Below are positions 1-8,509 of a stretch of DNA of 64,000 nucleotides, in pieces. The stretch is from Diplocloster hominis (lineage in GTDB: Bacteria > Bacillota > Clostridia > Lachnospirales > Lachnospiraceae): assembly GCF_032380655.1 (NCBI RefSeq), contig NZ_JAWDIY010000004.1, forward strand, positions 62,001 through 126,000. Reading direction: 5' to 3'. Numbering within the stretch: the stretch's first letter is position 1; every line of letters begins with the position of its first letter. Made by a program: the position numbers and the translations under genes. Under the pieces are notes generated by a model that made no database searches, was not told the DNA's origin, and saw only the letters and a list, made by a program, of their open reading frames with translations.

Positions 1-79
1 CCTCCGCCAGGACAAGCCCCCGCCCCTGAACGCAGACACTGCATACGATAAATAAAAAAGCCAGAATCTTTCTCCACAT
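1..79 (-). CDS. Start of a secreted protein (N-terminal 26 residues only)
   Basis: An ATG at 77-79 on the minus strand opens a frame that runs off the left edge. The 26 visible residues have the shape of a signal peptide: MWRK, then a hydrophobic stretch (LAFLFIVCSVCV), then a possible AXA-like cleavage site near LVLAE. A TATAAT-like element lies about 30 bases upstream, but the ribosome-binding site is weak. The mature protein is outside the window, so no function can be given. It could instead be a membrane anchor. Confidence 0.45.
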   Translation of the reverse strand, partial: MWRKILAFLFIVCSVCVQGRGLVLAE

Positions 80-244
80 ATCCGATTCCCATATCCGTCT
101 TTTCTATAATCTATTATAAATCCCTACAGTTTATACCTACTTCCTCTCTCCATTCCCACCTACATTCCGCGTCATACGTTCCTCTCCATCCTCCTCTCTT
201 TATCTGTCCCGTACACACTCCACATCCGTTCTCCCAGCACTTTT

Positions 245-988
245 TCACTCATTACCGTCCATACATGCCGCTCCCCTCACATTCATGAGCTCCACCCAGA
301 TCACACTGATTCGCGCCGCTCCTTTCGTACACACCGCCATCTGATACTCCTGATCCAAACGCTTAAGCCAAAACTCAAACTCCCCATCCACGGCCTCTTG
401 TTCCACCCATATCTTCTCCCCCCTATGAATAATGAACTCCTCAATCGGCAGATGGAACCCCATTCCAACCGCCTTCACAAAGCTCTCCTTTAGCACCCAC
501 TGTTCACAAAACGCAGCCCCTCTGTCCGTCTCCGTTTTCTCCTCCACGAACCGCCACTCCTCCTCCCTAAAAAACCTCCTGGCCACCTTACCGTCGTACC
601 CCTTTATTTTCTCAATATCCAGTCCAACCTCCACATCACCCACCGCACACCCCGCCACATTCCCCGAATGCGTCAGGCTAATACACACACGCCTCCCCCT
701 TGTATCCTCCCGTCCCTCCAAACCATTACTTGATAAATCCCAATCCCTGACCACTTCCGGCTTACCAAATTCATTCTCCCGTGTCCGCACCTCCCCAACA
801 TATTCAGGGTCCCAAGCCCGCACCGCGTACTCCAGCAAAATCCCCGCCCCCAGCGAGAGCCTCTGCCCATCCCGAGTCCGTATTCTCTTTGCCTTAGCCC
901 TTCGTTCTTCAGAAACACTCTCCCAATATCCCCTGTCCTTTAAATCCATTTGATCAACCCGCATCAGATATATTTTAACTTCATTCAT
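245..988 (-). CDS. 4'-phosphopantetheinyl transferase, Sfp/AcpT superfamily
   Basis: This enzyme transfers the 4'-phosphopantetheine arm of coenzyme A onto a serine of a carrier protein (ACP, PCP). The 247 residues match the usual Sfp-type length (about 220-250). Visible signatures are SLTHSGN near residue 107, the magnesium-binding VGLDIEKI at 121-128 (D124, E126), and WVLKES at 164-169. An AAGGAG box precedes the ATG at 988. No polyketide, peptide synthetase or fatty-acid gene is in the window, so the carrier partner is unknown. It could be the housekeeping AcpS substitute or serve a cluster to the left. The coding strand is unusually rich in G and in AGG/GGG codons compared with the next genes. 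Confidence 0.87.
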   Translation of the reverse strand: MNEVKIYLMRVDQMDLKDRGYWESVSEERRAKAKRIRTRDGQRLSLGAGILLEYAVRAWDPEYVGEVRTRENEFGKPEVVRDWDLSSNGLEGREDTRGRRVCISLTHSGNVAGCAVGDVEVGLDIEKIKGYDGKVARRFFREEEWRFVEEKTETDRGAAFCEQWVLKESFVKAVGMGFHLPIEEFIIHRGEKIWVEQEAVDGEFEFWLKRLDQEYQMAVCTKGAARISVIWVELMNVRGAACMDGNE

Positions 989-1253
989 ATCCCGATCTCC
1001 TTACCTTCCGTCAACCCGCCAGTTTCCAAACTCCAATCATTCCTATATTCCCCGCAGAATCAACTAACACCAACCATATATCTAACTATAACCAAAAATC
1101 CCCCTCAACGCAAATCCCCAATACAAATCGTCAGCACAATTCCTGCTACAACCCCAATCCCCCCTCCGAACAGTTCCCTTGTTCTTTTTCCCATAATATG
1201 CTAATATGAAAACGGATCAAAGGTTGACCAATATTCAGTCGGAGGCATACCAC

Positions 1254-1856
1254 ATGGGCAAGATCGAAGATAAAAAAAAGCAGAAAAAAGAAGCTCTGTT
1301 CCACACATCCTTTGATTTATTTACCACCAAAGGGTTCTCCAAAACATCCATCGCAGATATCGTAGAAAAAGCAGGTGTGGCCAAAGGCACTTTTTATCTG
1401 TATTTCAAAGACAAATACGACATCCGCAACCGGCTGATTACCACCAAAGCAGGCAAAGTATTTGAGAACGCCTATTACGCCCTGGAGCAGACCGAACTGA
1501 CCGATTTTACAGAGCGGCTTCTCTTTATTATCGATGACATCATCGATCAGCTGACGATGGACAGCAAACTGCTCAGTTTCATCGCCAAAAATCTGAGCTG
1601 GGGAGTTTTCAAATCCGCACTGGTACAGCAGGAAGAGGAAACCAATCTGGATTTTTATGCCCTTTATCTGAAGATGATCGAGGACAGTCCACATAAATTC
1701 CGCAATCCTGAAGTACTGCTGTTCATGATCGTGGAGCTGGTCAGCGGCAGTTGTTATAACGCGATCTTATATAAGGAACCAATGGCAATTGATGAATATA
1801 AATCCTATTTATACGAGGCAATTCGCAGTATGATTCAAACACAAATGATAAAGTAA
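1254..1856 (+). CDS. TetR/AcrR family transcriptional regulator
   Basis: This is a one-component DNA-binding repressor. The N-terminal TetR helix-turn-helix is clear: LFTTKGFSKTSIADIV followed by KAGVAKGTFYLYFKDK, ending near residue 52. The remaining 145 residues are an alpha-helical ligand-binding and dimerisation domain of no obvious subclass. The ATG at 1254 is preferred over the upstream in-frame ATG at 1206, because GGAGG at 1241-1245 is spaced 8 bases from it and the protein then starts in the usual TetR way (MGKIEDKKKQKKEALF). The next gene, a 2-hydroxyacid dehydrogenase, follows after 19 bases and is probably co-transcribed, so it is the likely target or partner. Confidence 0.88.
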   Translation: MGKIEDKKKQKKEALFHTSFDLFTTKGFSKTSIADIVEKAGVAKGTFYLYFKDKYDIRNRLITTKAGKVFENAYYALEQTELTDFTERLLFIIDDIIDQLTMDSKLLSFIAKNLSWGVFKSALVQQEEETNLDFYALYLKMIEDSPHKFRNPEVLLFMIVELVSGSCYNAILYKEPMAIDEYKSYLYEAIRSMIQTQMIK

Positions 1857-1875
1857 GTACCGAGGAGGAACGATT

Positions 1876-2838
1876 ATGGAGCAAAAGAACATATTGGTTA
1901 CATTTCCCGTCACGGACAAACAAAAACACAGTCTGGAAATGTACGCACCCGGTTCCCACTTCCTCTACCGTCAAAGAGAAGAAGTAACAACAGAAGATGT
2001 CCACAACGCCAATGTCATTATCGGCAATGTCAATCCCTCACAGTTGGTTGGTGCCACCAAATTAGAATGGCTTCAGCTGGATTCTGCAGGCACGAACGGT
2101 TATCTGGACCCCGGTGTTCTGCCGTCAGGAACCAGGCTCACAAACGCTACCGGCGCCTATGGACTGGCTATCTCCGAGTATATGATCGGTGTGGTGCTGG
2201 AACTTATGAAAAAGCTGCATTATTACCGGGACAACCAAAGTCAGTGCCTCTGGAAGGACGAGGGACATGTAACCTCGATACAGGATTCCCGCACACTGGT
2301 TGTGGGCCTGGGTGATATCGGAAATGAATTTGCCAGGAAAATGAACGCGCTGGGCAGCCAAGTCATCGCAGTCAAACGCCGTCCTTCTGACAAACCGGAG
2401 TATATTGAGGAATTATATCTGTTAAAAGATCTCGATAAATTATTGCCGGAGGCGGATATTGTGGCACTGTGCCTTCCCGGTACGGAACAGACCCGCCATT
2501 TATTCAACGCCAAACGAATCAGACTGATGAAGGACTCCGCTATCCTGCTCAATGTAGGCCGCGGTACCGTGCTGGACACCGAGGCTCTCTGCGATGCGCT
2601 GGAAAAAGGGCACCTGTATGGGGCCGCCCTGGATGTCACGGAGCCGGAACCTCTGCCGGCCGATCACCGTCTGTGGAAATTCCGGAATGTGGTGATTACC
2701 CCTCACACTTCCGGCCAGTATCATCTGCCGGAGACCCTGAACAGGATCGTCCGGATCTCTGCGGAGAATCTAATGCGCTTTATGAATAACAAAGAACTGA
2801 GAAATGAAGTTGATTTTACAACTGGTTACAAAAGATAA
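1876..2838 (+). CDS. D-isomer-specific 2-hydroxyacid dehydrogenase
   Basis: This NAD(P)-dependent cytosolic enzyme interconverts a 2-oxoacid and a D-2-hydroxyacid. At 320 residues it has the family length. The Rossmann motif GLGDIG is at 144-149. The catalytic triad can be placed at R229 (LNVGRGT), E256 or E258 (DVTEPEPLP) and H277 (ITPHTSG). K167-R168-R169 after the second strand would favour NADPH over NADH, which is an inference. A GAGGAGG box precedes the ATG. It is the second gene of a pair with the TetR regulator, and the transcript ends at the long hairpin directly after the stop codon. The substrate (glyoxylate, hydroxypyruvate, phenylpyruvate or another) is not determined. Confidence 0.87.
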   Translation: MEQKNILVTFPVTDKQKHSLEMYAPGSHFLYRQREEVTTEDVHNANVIIGNVNPSQLVGATKLEWLQLDSAGTNGYLDPGVLPSGTRLTNATGAYGLAISEYMIGVVLELMKKLHYYRDNQSQCLWKDEGHVTSIQDSRTLVVGLGDIGNEFARKMNALGSQVIAVKRRPSDKPEYIEELYLLKDLDKLLPEADIVALCLPGTEQTRHLFNAKRIRLMKDSAILLNVGRGTVLDTEALCDALEKGHLYGAALDVTEPEPLPADHRLWKFRNVVITPHTSGQYHLPETLNRIVRISAENLMRFMNNKELRNEVDFTTGYKR

Positions 2839-2840
2839 CC

Positions 2841-2907
2841 TTTCCAAAGAAGGGGCTTACGGGCAGATACTAGTCAGGTATCTGCCCATAAGCCCCTTCT
2901 TTGGAAA
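2841..2907. terminator. Very long inverted repeat between convergent genes
   Basis: Arms of 30 bases at 2841-2870 and 2878-2907 pair with a single C/A mismatch around a 7-base loop. The repeat starts 2 bases after the dehydrogenase stop codon and lies before the end of the convergent EamA gene, so it is placed to stop transcription from both sides. No strong T tract follows on the plus strand, and the stem is much longer than a normal intrinsic terminator. Confidence 0.6.
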
Positions 2908-2958
2908 TTATCTCGTCACTTTAATATTTCCGTGTTTTGCCTCTATACTGATCACACC

Positions 2959-3843
2959 TCAGGCTTTTGTACCCCGCTCTCCTAACAGTAATCCGGCCAG
3001 GGTCAGCGCCATCCCGGCTACGGTTATCCAGGTAACCGTTTCCTTCAGAACCAGAACAGAAGTCCCCACTGTGATAACCGGAACCAGATAGATATAGATG
3101 CTGGTCTTAACCGCCCCCAGCTTCCGTACCGCGAAATTCCAGGTCACGAAACACAGAGCGGACGCTCCCAGTCCCAGAAACAGCATATTGAGAAGATTCA
3201 CCGGATCTGCGAATTTACTATAATCCGGGTGAAAGTCGAACAACAGGAGGGCCGGAAGCATAAAAATAATTCCGTAGCCAAATACCCGCCTGGTAGTCTG
3301 AATCGTATGATACCCAAACCCCGCAATTTTTCTGGTGAGAACGGAATAGCATGCCCATAAAAGCGCAGCCAGCAGCGCCAAAAAATCTCCCAATGGATTA
3401 AACTCCAATAACGTTCCCTGAAAGCTGATCAGGCAGATTCCAATCATAGCCGCCACAAAGCCCACGAAAAAACCCTTCTTCAGCTTGTCTTCCCCTTTCA
3501 TAAATATATGGGAGAGAATCGCTGTAAAAAATGGGGCAGCTGAAATAATCACACCCACATTGGAAGCCAGCGTATAGGTAAGGGCAATATTTTCCAACAG
3601 ATAATACAGACAGACACCGCAAAGGCCGGCCAGTGCGAAATATCCCTCCTGCCGAATTCCGGTACTTTTTAACCGGTGGGGATAGACGGCCGCCAGGGCC
3701 AGAAATCCCATCACAAAGCGGATCAGAAGAATTTCAACCGGCTGAAAACTGTTCAGCAGTACTTTTGTGGAAATAAAAGTGGTTCCCCATATCAAAATAG
3801 TAACCAGGGCCGCCGTATGTCCCGCTGCGCTCTTATTCTGCAT
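2959..3843 (-). CDS. EamA-domain (DMT superfamily) transporter
   Basis: This inner-membrane carrier has ten predicted helices in two EamA repeats. Members export amino acids or related metabolites; the substrate here is unknown. The first repeat starts at GHTAALVTILIWGTTF and the second near LGDFLALLAALLWACYSVL. The ATG at 3843 is chosen over an in-frame start at 3894 because GGGGGAGG lies 9 bases upstream and the helix then starts close to the N-terminus, giving 294 residues, the normal size. It overlaps the end of the AraC-type regulator gene by 11 bases, so the two are almost certainly one transcript with the regulator first. This arrangement suggests the regulator controls the exporter. 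Confidence 0.87.
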   Translation of the reverse strand: MQNKSAAGHTAALVTILIWGTTFISTKVLLNSFQPVEILLIRFVMGFLALAAVYPHRLKSTGIRQEGYFALAGLCGVCLYYLLENIALTYTLASNVGVIISAAPFFTAILSHIFMKGEDKLKKGFFVGFVAAMIGICLISFQGTLLEFNPLGDFLALLAALLWACYSVLTRKIAGFGYHTIQTTRRVFGYGIIFMLPALLLFDFHPDYSKFADPVNLLNMLFLGLGASALCFVTWNFAVRKLGAVKTSIYIYLVPVITVGTSVLVLKETVTWITVAGMALTLAGLLLGERGTKA

Positions 3844-4687
3844 TTCGGCTGCCTCCCCCGTTGGGGCTGCTGCTCTTCCCCATAAAGATCTCACGGTACG
3901 CTCCCGGAGTCAGCCCGATGAACATATTGAAAAAATTCGTAAAATGGCTCTGATCCGAAAATCCGGTCCGCATGGCAGATTCCAGCACAGATACGCCCTG
4001 CTCCAGCAGTTTCTTAGCCTCGTTGACCCGGTATGCCTGCAGATACCGGTAGGGCGTCATTCCCCTGGATTTTGTGAACGCACGCAGCAGAGTGGATTTG
4101 CTGAGTCCAGTCGCCCTGCAGATCTGTTCCAGGCAGATATGTTCTTGATAATACTGCTCCATATAACGGCAGGCATCTTCGATCTCCTCCCGGTATTCCG
4201 GCAGTATGCTGTCAAAAGGCTGTCCGTAATGGCTGATCAAATGGGAAATCAATAATAACAGATTTTCCTCTTTCTCAAATTCACCAGATCCTTCCATGAT
4301 CCTCTGGTGCAGAGGACGCAGGTAATTGGCGGGCTCTTCCTCACAGATTACATTCGCGCTGAAACCAGGCAGTTCTTTCTTCCCTGTCACCTCTTCTGCC
4401 AGTTCCAGCATCACGTCCTTCGTAATGTGTATCGCCCGGTAATCCAGTGTTCCTCCATCCCGCTGTACACACTCATGGGTGTCACCGGGATGAAACAGGA
4501 TAATATTGCCCGGGCCAATGATATAATCTTTGTTCCTGCAGGTCAGAGAGCGTTCCCCTTCCTCGATAAAACCAATCACATAAAAATCGTGAAAATGATT
4601 CGGGAAAGCCTGCGCGATTCCCTGGAAACGGTATGCCTCAATTTTTAACTCCTCGTCATAACAGACGGTGCGAATCTCTTTTTTCAT
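3833..4687 (-). CDS. AraC family regulator with cupin-type sensor domain
   Basis: This is a DNA-binding regulator of 284 residues. The N-terminal half is an AraC-type cupin (FPNHFHDFYVIGFIEEGER, then PGNIILFHPGDTHE). The C-terminal 100 residues carry the two AraC helix-turn-helix motifs (ICRATGLSKSTLLRAFTKS and SAMRTGFSDQSHFTNFF). The ATG at 4687 is favoured by a GGAGG box 8 bases upstream; an in-frame start at 4705 lacks one. The gene overlaps and precedes the EamA transporter. An inverted repeat with 9-base arms at 4713-4750, between likely promoter elements and the start codon, is a candidate binding site for autoregulation. Confidence 0.9.
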   Translation of the reverse strand: MKKEIRTVCYDEELKIEAYRFQGIAQAFPNHFHDFYVIGFIEEGERSLTCRNKDYIIGPGNIILFHPGDTHECVQRDGGTLDYRAIHITKDVMLELAEEVTGKKELPGFSANVICEEEPANYLRPLHQRIMEGSGEFEKEENLLLLISHLISHYGQPFDSILPEYREEIEDACRYMEQYYQEHICLEQICRATGLSKSTLLRAFTKSRGMTPYRYLQAYRVNEAKKLLEQGVSVLESAMRTGFSDQSHFTNFFNMFIGLTPGAYREIFMGKSSSPNGGGSRNAE

Positions 4688-4712
4688 TGTATGTCCTCCT
4701 GCCAATGAACTG

Positions 4713-4750
4713 TATTTTACACCTTTTTTTTAATTATGGCTTGTAAAATA
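4713..4750. promoter_or_regulatory. Inverted repeat upstream of the AraC-type gene
   Basis: TATTTTACA at 4713-4721 and TGTAAAATA at 4742-4750 are perfect 9-base inverted arms 20 bases apart. They lie just downstream of a minus-strand TTGACG (-35-like, 4752-4757) and 25-60 bases upstream of the AraC start codon. This is the position expected for an operator, but that role is inferred. Confidence 0.4.
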
Positions 4751-4833
4751 TCGTCAATCTTCCTGTTCAGATAATAGGGCTATCCGGTACGGACCGGTGA
4801 AAGGACAGCCGTTACTCTTTTTATTCCCAAAAA

Positions 4834-4873
4834 ACAGAACCTGATTCTACCAAATCGTAGAATCAGGTTCTGT
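4834..4873 (-). terminator. Intrinsic terminator after the AlkD-like gene
   Basis: Perfect 17-base arms at 4834-4850 and 4857-4873 enclose a 6-base loop. On the minus strand the stem is followed by a run of T, as in a rho-independent terminator. It would end the fbp/AlkD transcript. Confidence 0.75.
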
Positions 4874-4974
4874 ATCATTGGATATTAAATTGAATAGAAA
4901 CTGAATGGTAAGATTCAGTCTTTTACGCATAATTTCTTCAGCATCCCATTACTTTTCAACAATCAGCCGATATT

Positions 4975-5007
4975 ATATCTTACGTTCACCGATGATATCT
5001 TACGTTC
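4975..5007. repeat. Short direct repeat
   Basis: ATATCTTACGTTC occurs at 4975-4987 and again at 4995-5007, a 20-base period, immediately downstream of the AlkD-like gene. No function is apparent. Confidence 0.5.
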
Positions 5008-5019
5008 CTCCGTGTAGGC

Positions 5020-5754
5020 TTAACGCTTCATCTGCTTTAATAATTCTTTCCTCTCAGCGCTGACCCTGTAAGATTCCCTGGCCTTTTGAAGAGCCTTATT
5101 ATACGTCCAGTCATCCAGATTGCACCGCATCAGATAGTCATGGGTCAGTTCCGGGTATTTCGCATAGGCCGTGGACACCAGCCAGGCCTGAGCCATACGC
5201 ACATAATAATGCGGGCTTAACACCTGGTCACACCTTTCCAGCACCTGTTCCGCATAGGAATCCTGAAGATAGTGATCCAGCATCAGAACCAGCCCGACCC
5301 GAATCGTCCAGGGATCCCCGCTGTTGATATAGGCGTCAATCTGCTGCCAGAACGGCTCCTGATACTGTTTTACCTGCTTTAATCCGCTGCAGAAGCAGTC
5401 GCAGACAGCCCAGTTATCCACATAGGGCAGAAACGCCCTTATCTGCCTGATCCATTCCTCATAATCCATTCTGCCCAGTCCCAGTACGATCCCGTGCAGC
5501 ATGGATTCCTCATAAAAGTGATGGGTATTTTCCTTCAGGAATTCTCTCCAGTTTCCCCTGGCGATCCAGCGTCCGATTTCCCGCAGCTTCGGCATACGGA
5601 CGCCCAGGATCAGTTCCTGCTCTTTTCCCGGTACCAGATTGGAATGGAACTCCCGGTATCCGCTGTCTGCCTGTTCCTGTATGTATTCCAGAAAGCACTG
5701 GTATGAATTTTCATCCCAGTGTTCCAGATTCCATTCTTTTATCTCTTTAAACAT
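5020..5754 (-). CDS. DNA alkylation repair protein, AlkD-like
   Basis: This is a HEAT-repeat DNA glycosylase of the AlkC/AlkD family (PF08713 type) that would remove N3- or N7-alkylated purines. At 244 residues it has the usual length. Recognisable family segments are the N-terminal LVPGKEQELILGVRMPKLRE, the helix MLHGIVLG, and the region WAVCDCFCSGLKQ followed by PWTIRVGLVLML. The tryptophan/aspartate pattern around WAVCD is typical of the family's substrate pocket. The ATG at 5754 lies inside the last codons of fbp (8-base overlap) with a GGAG box 6 bases upstream, so translation is likely coupled to fbp. The pairing with fbp looks incidental. Confidence 0.85.
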   Translation of the reverse strand: MFKEIKEWNLEHWDENSYQCFLEYIQEQADSGYREFHSNLVPGKEQELILGVRMPKLREIGRWIARGNWREFLKENTHHFYEESMLHGIVLGLGRMDYEEWIRQIRAFLPYVDNWAVCDCFCSGLKQVKQYQEPFWQQIDAYINSGDPWTIRVGLVLMLDHYLQDSYAEQVLERCDQVLSPHYYVRMAQAWLVSTAYAKYPELTHDYLMRCNLDDWTYNKALQKARESYRVSAERKELLKQMKR

Positions 5755-7735
5755 CGTTTACTCCGGTTTCCCTGATCAGGCCGGACCGATAGGCCCGCAG
5801 CAGTTTCTCCAGATCCTGAATAGAATCCTTCAGATTCCGGCCGATGTCCGTGTCCGCCACTTGTCTTCGCCGGTTCGCATATTCCACTACCACTGCCTCC
5901 GAAAATATATCGCTCTCATTGAGTACAGCGTCTTCCACCGATTTGAAAGGCTCATGGGACACCAGGCGCAGCCCGTAAGAATTGTAAATCAGCGTATATC
6001 CCGCGATCCCGGTCTGGCTCTGATAGGCTTTACAGAAGCCTCCGTCGATGATCAGCAGCTTGCCGCCGCATTTTACCGGGGATTCCCCTCTCTTGGAGCG
6101 GACCGGCACGTGGCCGTTGATGATGTGGGAATCTTCCGTGGACAGGCCAAACTCTGTCAGAATCCGGTTTACCACTTCCTCCTGTTCGATCAGCGTATAG
6201 TAATTATTTTTCTTTTCACTGCGCAGCTTTTCATCATCCAGAAAATACCGCTCAAAGGTCGCCATCTTTTCTTTTCCGAATACCGGGGAGTTCTCGTTTG
6301 TCCAGATAAACCAGAGGATGTCCTGGCCGTAGAACTTCTCTTCCATGGACTCGGGCTCCCACCGCAGATAATAGCCCTTCCTGGCGTACTGCTCCAGAAT
6401 ATCATAGAGAGCTTTCCCGCTGTACATCTTTCCGTGAATCTCCACCTGCCGGAAGCTTCCGTCCTCATTGAGCGGGACACAGCCATGGTACAGCAGGTTG
6501 GAATTATATACCAGATAAAGACTTCCGTTGTTCATCAGGAACCGCACGTGCTTCTGGAGTTTGTCGCAGTTCAAAAATGCCGTCTGCAGCCGCTCCATCA
6601 CCATCTTTTCCTCCGGGGTCAGCGTATATGGATCCTCCTTGCATATGGTGGGGAAGGAATGGTCCTTAAGCTTATAGGTCTGTCCTTCGATAAAGACATT
6701 CCCCTCCGCCTGATCGATCTTGTCCAGCAGCATACGGCTCTCCATATGGAATTCCGGTCGTCTCCTGATCAGCTGTCCCTCCAGCTTTAACTGGATGATC
6801 GTGATCGCTTTATGCATCTTGCGTTCCAGCTTCGCCGATTTTACACCGGTTAATCCGGGATTGTCCGTCACCTGGAAGCAGTCGCAGTTATCTTCCCCGT
6901 AAGTCTCCAGCGCAAAAGTGGCCAGAGGCAGCAGATTGATTCCGTAATCTTCTTCCAGGGTGTCCAGATTGCCATACTTCGCGCACAGGCGCACCACGTT
7001 CGCGATACAGGCCAGATGGCCGGACGCCGCGCCCATCCAGACCGCGTCGTGGTTCCCCCACTGCACATCCACCGAGTGATAATTCATCAGCGTATCCATC
7101 ACCTGGACTGCTCCGGCTCCACGGTCGTAGATATCGCCCACCACATGCAGATGATCCACCACCAGCCGCTGGATCAGATTGGAGAGCGTCACGATGGTCT
7201 CTTTCGCCCGGCCGATCCGGATAATGGTCTGAATAATTTCATTATAATAAGCTTCCTTGTCCAGCACTTCTTCCTTCTCATGCAGCAATTCCTCGATAAT
7301 ATAGACGAAGTCCTTGGGAAGGGCTTTCCGCACCTTTGATCTGGTATATTTGGAGGACACTCTCCTGGCGATCTGGATCAAACGGTGCATCGTAACCTTG
7401 TACCAGTCCTCCAGACTCTCCTCGTCCCCCTCCTGCTTCATCACCAGTTCCAGCTTCTGTTCCGGATAATAGATTAATGTCGCCAGGCTCTGCTTATCCC
7501 GTTTGCTCAAAGTCTTTCCGAATTCATCATCAATTTTCCGTTTCACGGCGCCGGAACCATTGCGCAGCACGTGGCTGAACTGCTCATATGCCCCGTGGAC
7601 ATCCGAGACAAAATGTTCCGTGCCCTTGGGCAGGTTTAATATGGCCTGAAGGTTGACAATTTCGGTAGCTGCCGACGCGATGGTCGGATACTGCTTCGCA
7701 ATACTTTTCAGATATTTCAGCTCTATCTTTTCCAT
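5747..7735 (-). CDS. fbp: Fructose-1,6-bisphosphatase, class III
   Basis: This enzyme hydrolyses fructose 1,6-bisphosphate to fructose 6-phosphate in gluconeogenesis. The large Firmicutes-type class III enzyme is about 640-670 residues; this one is 662. It has the calcineurin-like metal-binding motifs: HFVSDVHGAY with D45 and H47, VVGDIYDRGAGA, VQWGNHDAVWMGA and INGHVPVRSKRGE. A GGGAGG box lies upstream of the ATG at 7735. In Bacillus the class III enzyme is manganese-dependent. It heads a short transcript with the AlkD-like gene. Confidence 0.95.
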   Translation of the reverse strand: MEKIELKYLKSIAKQYPTIASAATEIVNLQAILNLPKGTEHFVSDVHGAYEQFSHVLRNGSGAVKRKIDDEFGKTLSKRDKQSLATLIYYPEQKLELVMKQEGDEESLEDWYKVTMHRLIQIARRVSSKYTRSKVRKALPKDFVYIIEELLHEKEEVLDKEAYYNEIIQTIIRIGRAKETIVTLSNLIQRLVVDHLHVVGDIYDRGAGAVQVMDTLMNYHSVDVQWGNHDAVWMGAASGHLACIANVVRLCAKYGNLDTLEEDYGINLLPLATFALETYGEDNCDCFQVTDNPGLTGVKSAKLERKMHKAITIIQLKLEGQLIRRRPEFHMESRMLLDKIDQAEGNVFIEGQTYKLKDHSFPTICKEDPYTLTPEEKMVMERLQTAFLNCDKLQKHVRFLMNNGSLYLVYNSNLLYHGCVPLNEDGSFRQVEIHGKMYSGKALYDILEQYARKGYYLRWEPESMEEKFYGQDILWFIWTNENSPVFGKEKMATFERYFLDDEKLRSEKKNNYYTLIEQEEVVNRILTEFGLSTEDSHIINGHVPVRSKRGESPVKCGGKLLIIDGGFCKAYQSQTGIAGYTLIYNSYGLRLVSHEPFKSVEDAVLNESDIFSEAVVVEYANRRRQVADTDIGRNLKDSIQDLEKLLRAYRSGLIRETGVNDV

Positions 7736-7801
7736 GAAATTCCTCCCTTTTGAAGCTGCACGTATCCATGCATGACTCTGCGCCTGAATGCGCTCTGTCT
7801 T

Positions 7802-8425
7802 CTAATCCAGATGCTGTCCGGACTGGATCAGCTCCACCCTGGTAATGACATCATCTTTGATCTTGGCGATCCGAAGCGCATGACCCTGGAAATAGACACA
7901 GGCTCCCGTGCCGATCTGGTCCCCGTTCTCTTCCAGCATCCTGCGCACCAGATGTTCCAGCGTCTCATCTTTCTCACAGGGAATATGTATATGATTCACC
8001 GCATTGACCACACGTACCTTCTGGTTTCCCCGATACACTGTCCTCTCGATTTCATCGAAACTGCTGAACAGAAACTTTCTGGTGGCAAATAACAGCGCGA
8101 TGGCAATCGCTCCGGCCAGAATCTCCCACGCGTTCAGATGTTCCACGATCATCTGCCGGGCCGTGGCGAACAAGAGTACCTCGATGACGGTTCCGGGCGT
8201 ATGCTTGCAGAGCATCTTCACAAACTCTACCCCAATCACCAGGTTCATCGTCCACGCCAGAAAATTGTTAAAGCTTCCATTATCCTCCAGAAAATTGATG
8301 CTGGTTCCAATCTCCCCAACCAGCCGTACCGCCAGCACGGCCACCACCACCAGTATAAAAGCTCCGATCACCGTCTCGACCACCGTCGCCACTTCAAAAA
8401 TACCCTTCTGAAAAACTTTTTTCAC
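7802..8425 (-). CDS. PsiE-like integral membrane protein with soluble C-terminal domain
   Basis: The first 130 residues hold four hydrophobic segments (VIGAFILVVVAVLAV, FLAWTMNLVIGVEFV, TVIEVLLFATARQMIV, ILAGAIAIALLFATRK) in the pattern of phosphate-starvation-inducible PsiE-type proteins. The last 75 residues are soluble (from VYRGNQKVRVVNAV) and look like a small beta/alpha domain of the kind attached to cation transporters, a weak impression. The start codon is GTG at 8425 with GGAGG 6 bases upstream. The function is unknown. It is a single gene between the nucleoside transporter and fbp. Confidence 0.6.
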   Translation of the reverse strand: MKKVFQKGIFEVATVVETVIGAFILVVVAVLAVRLVGEIGTSINFLEDNGSFNNFLAWTMNLVIGVEFVKMLCKHTPGTVIEVLLFATARQMIVEHLNAWEILAGAIAIALLFATRKFLFSSFDEIERTVYRGNQKVRVVNAVNHIHIPCEKDETLEHLVRRMLEENGDQIGTGACVYFQGHALRIAKIKDDVITRVELIQSGQHLD

Positions 8426-8509
8426 ACAGGACCTCCTTCATTTTTGGTATCGTCTTACCTAATGCAATTATACCTACCAGCTCATCCATGTGCAAGCTGT
8501 TTATTCTCT

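Larger units (their letters stand above)
4688..5019. other. Gene-free stretch of 332 bases
   Basis: It holds the AraC promoter region with its inverted repeat, a strong minus-strand terminator at 4834-4873, a weaker hairpin at 4900-4919 (7-base arms ACTGAAT/ATTCAGT) and a short direct repeat at 4975-5007. I see no coding potential. Confidence 0.6.

Noticed and set aside
1105..1194. 29-codon frame on the minus strand with a hydrophobic stretch, upstream of the phosphopantetheinyl transferase
   Set aside because: No convincing ribosome-binding site, it ends early, and no similarity can be argued. The region between 989 and 1253 otherwise shows nothing I can support.
5639..6790. 383-codon open frame on the plus strand
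   Set aside because: It lies entirely opposite fbp and the AlkD-like gene, has no ribosome-binding site and no family features. It is a mirror of the coding strand.
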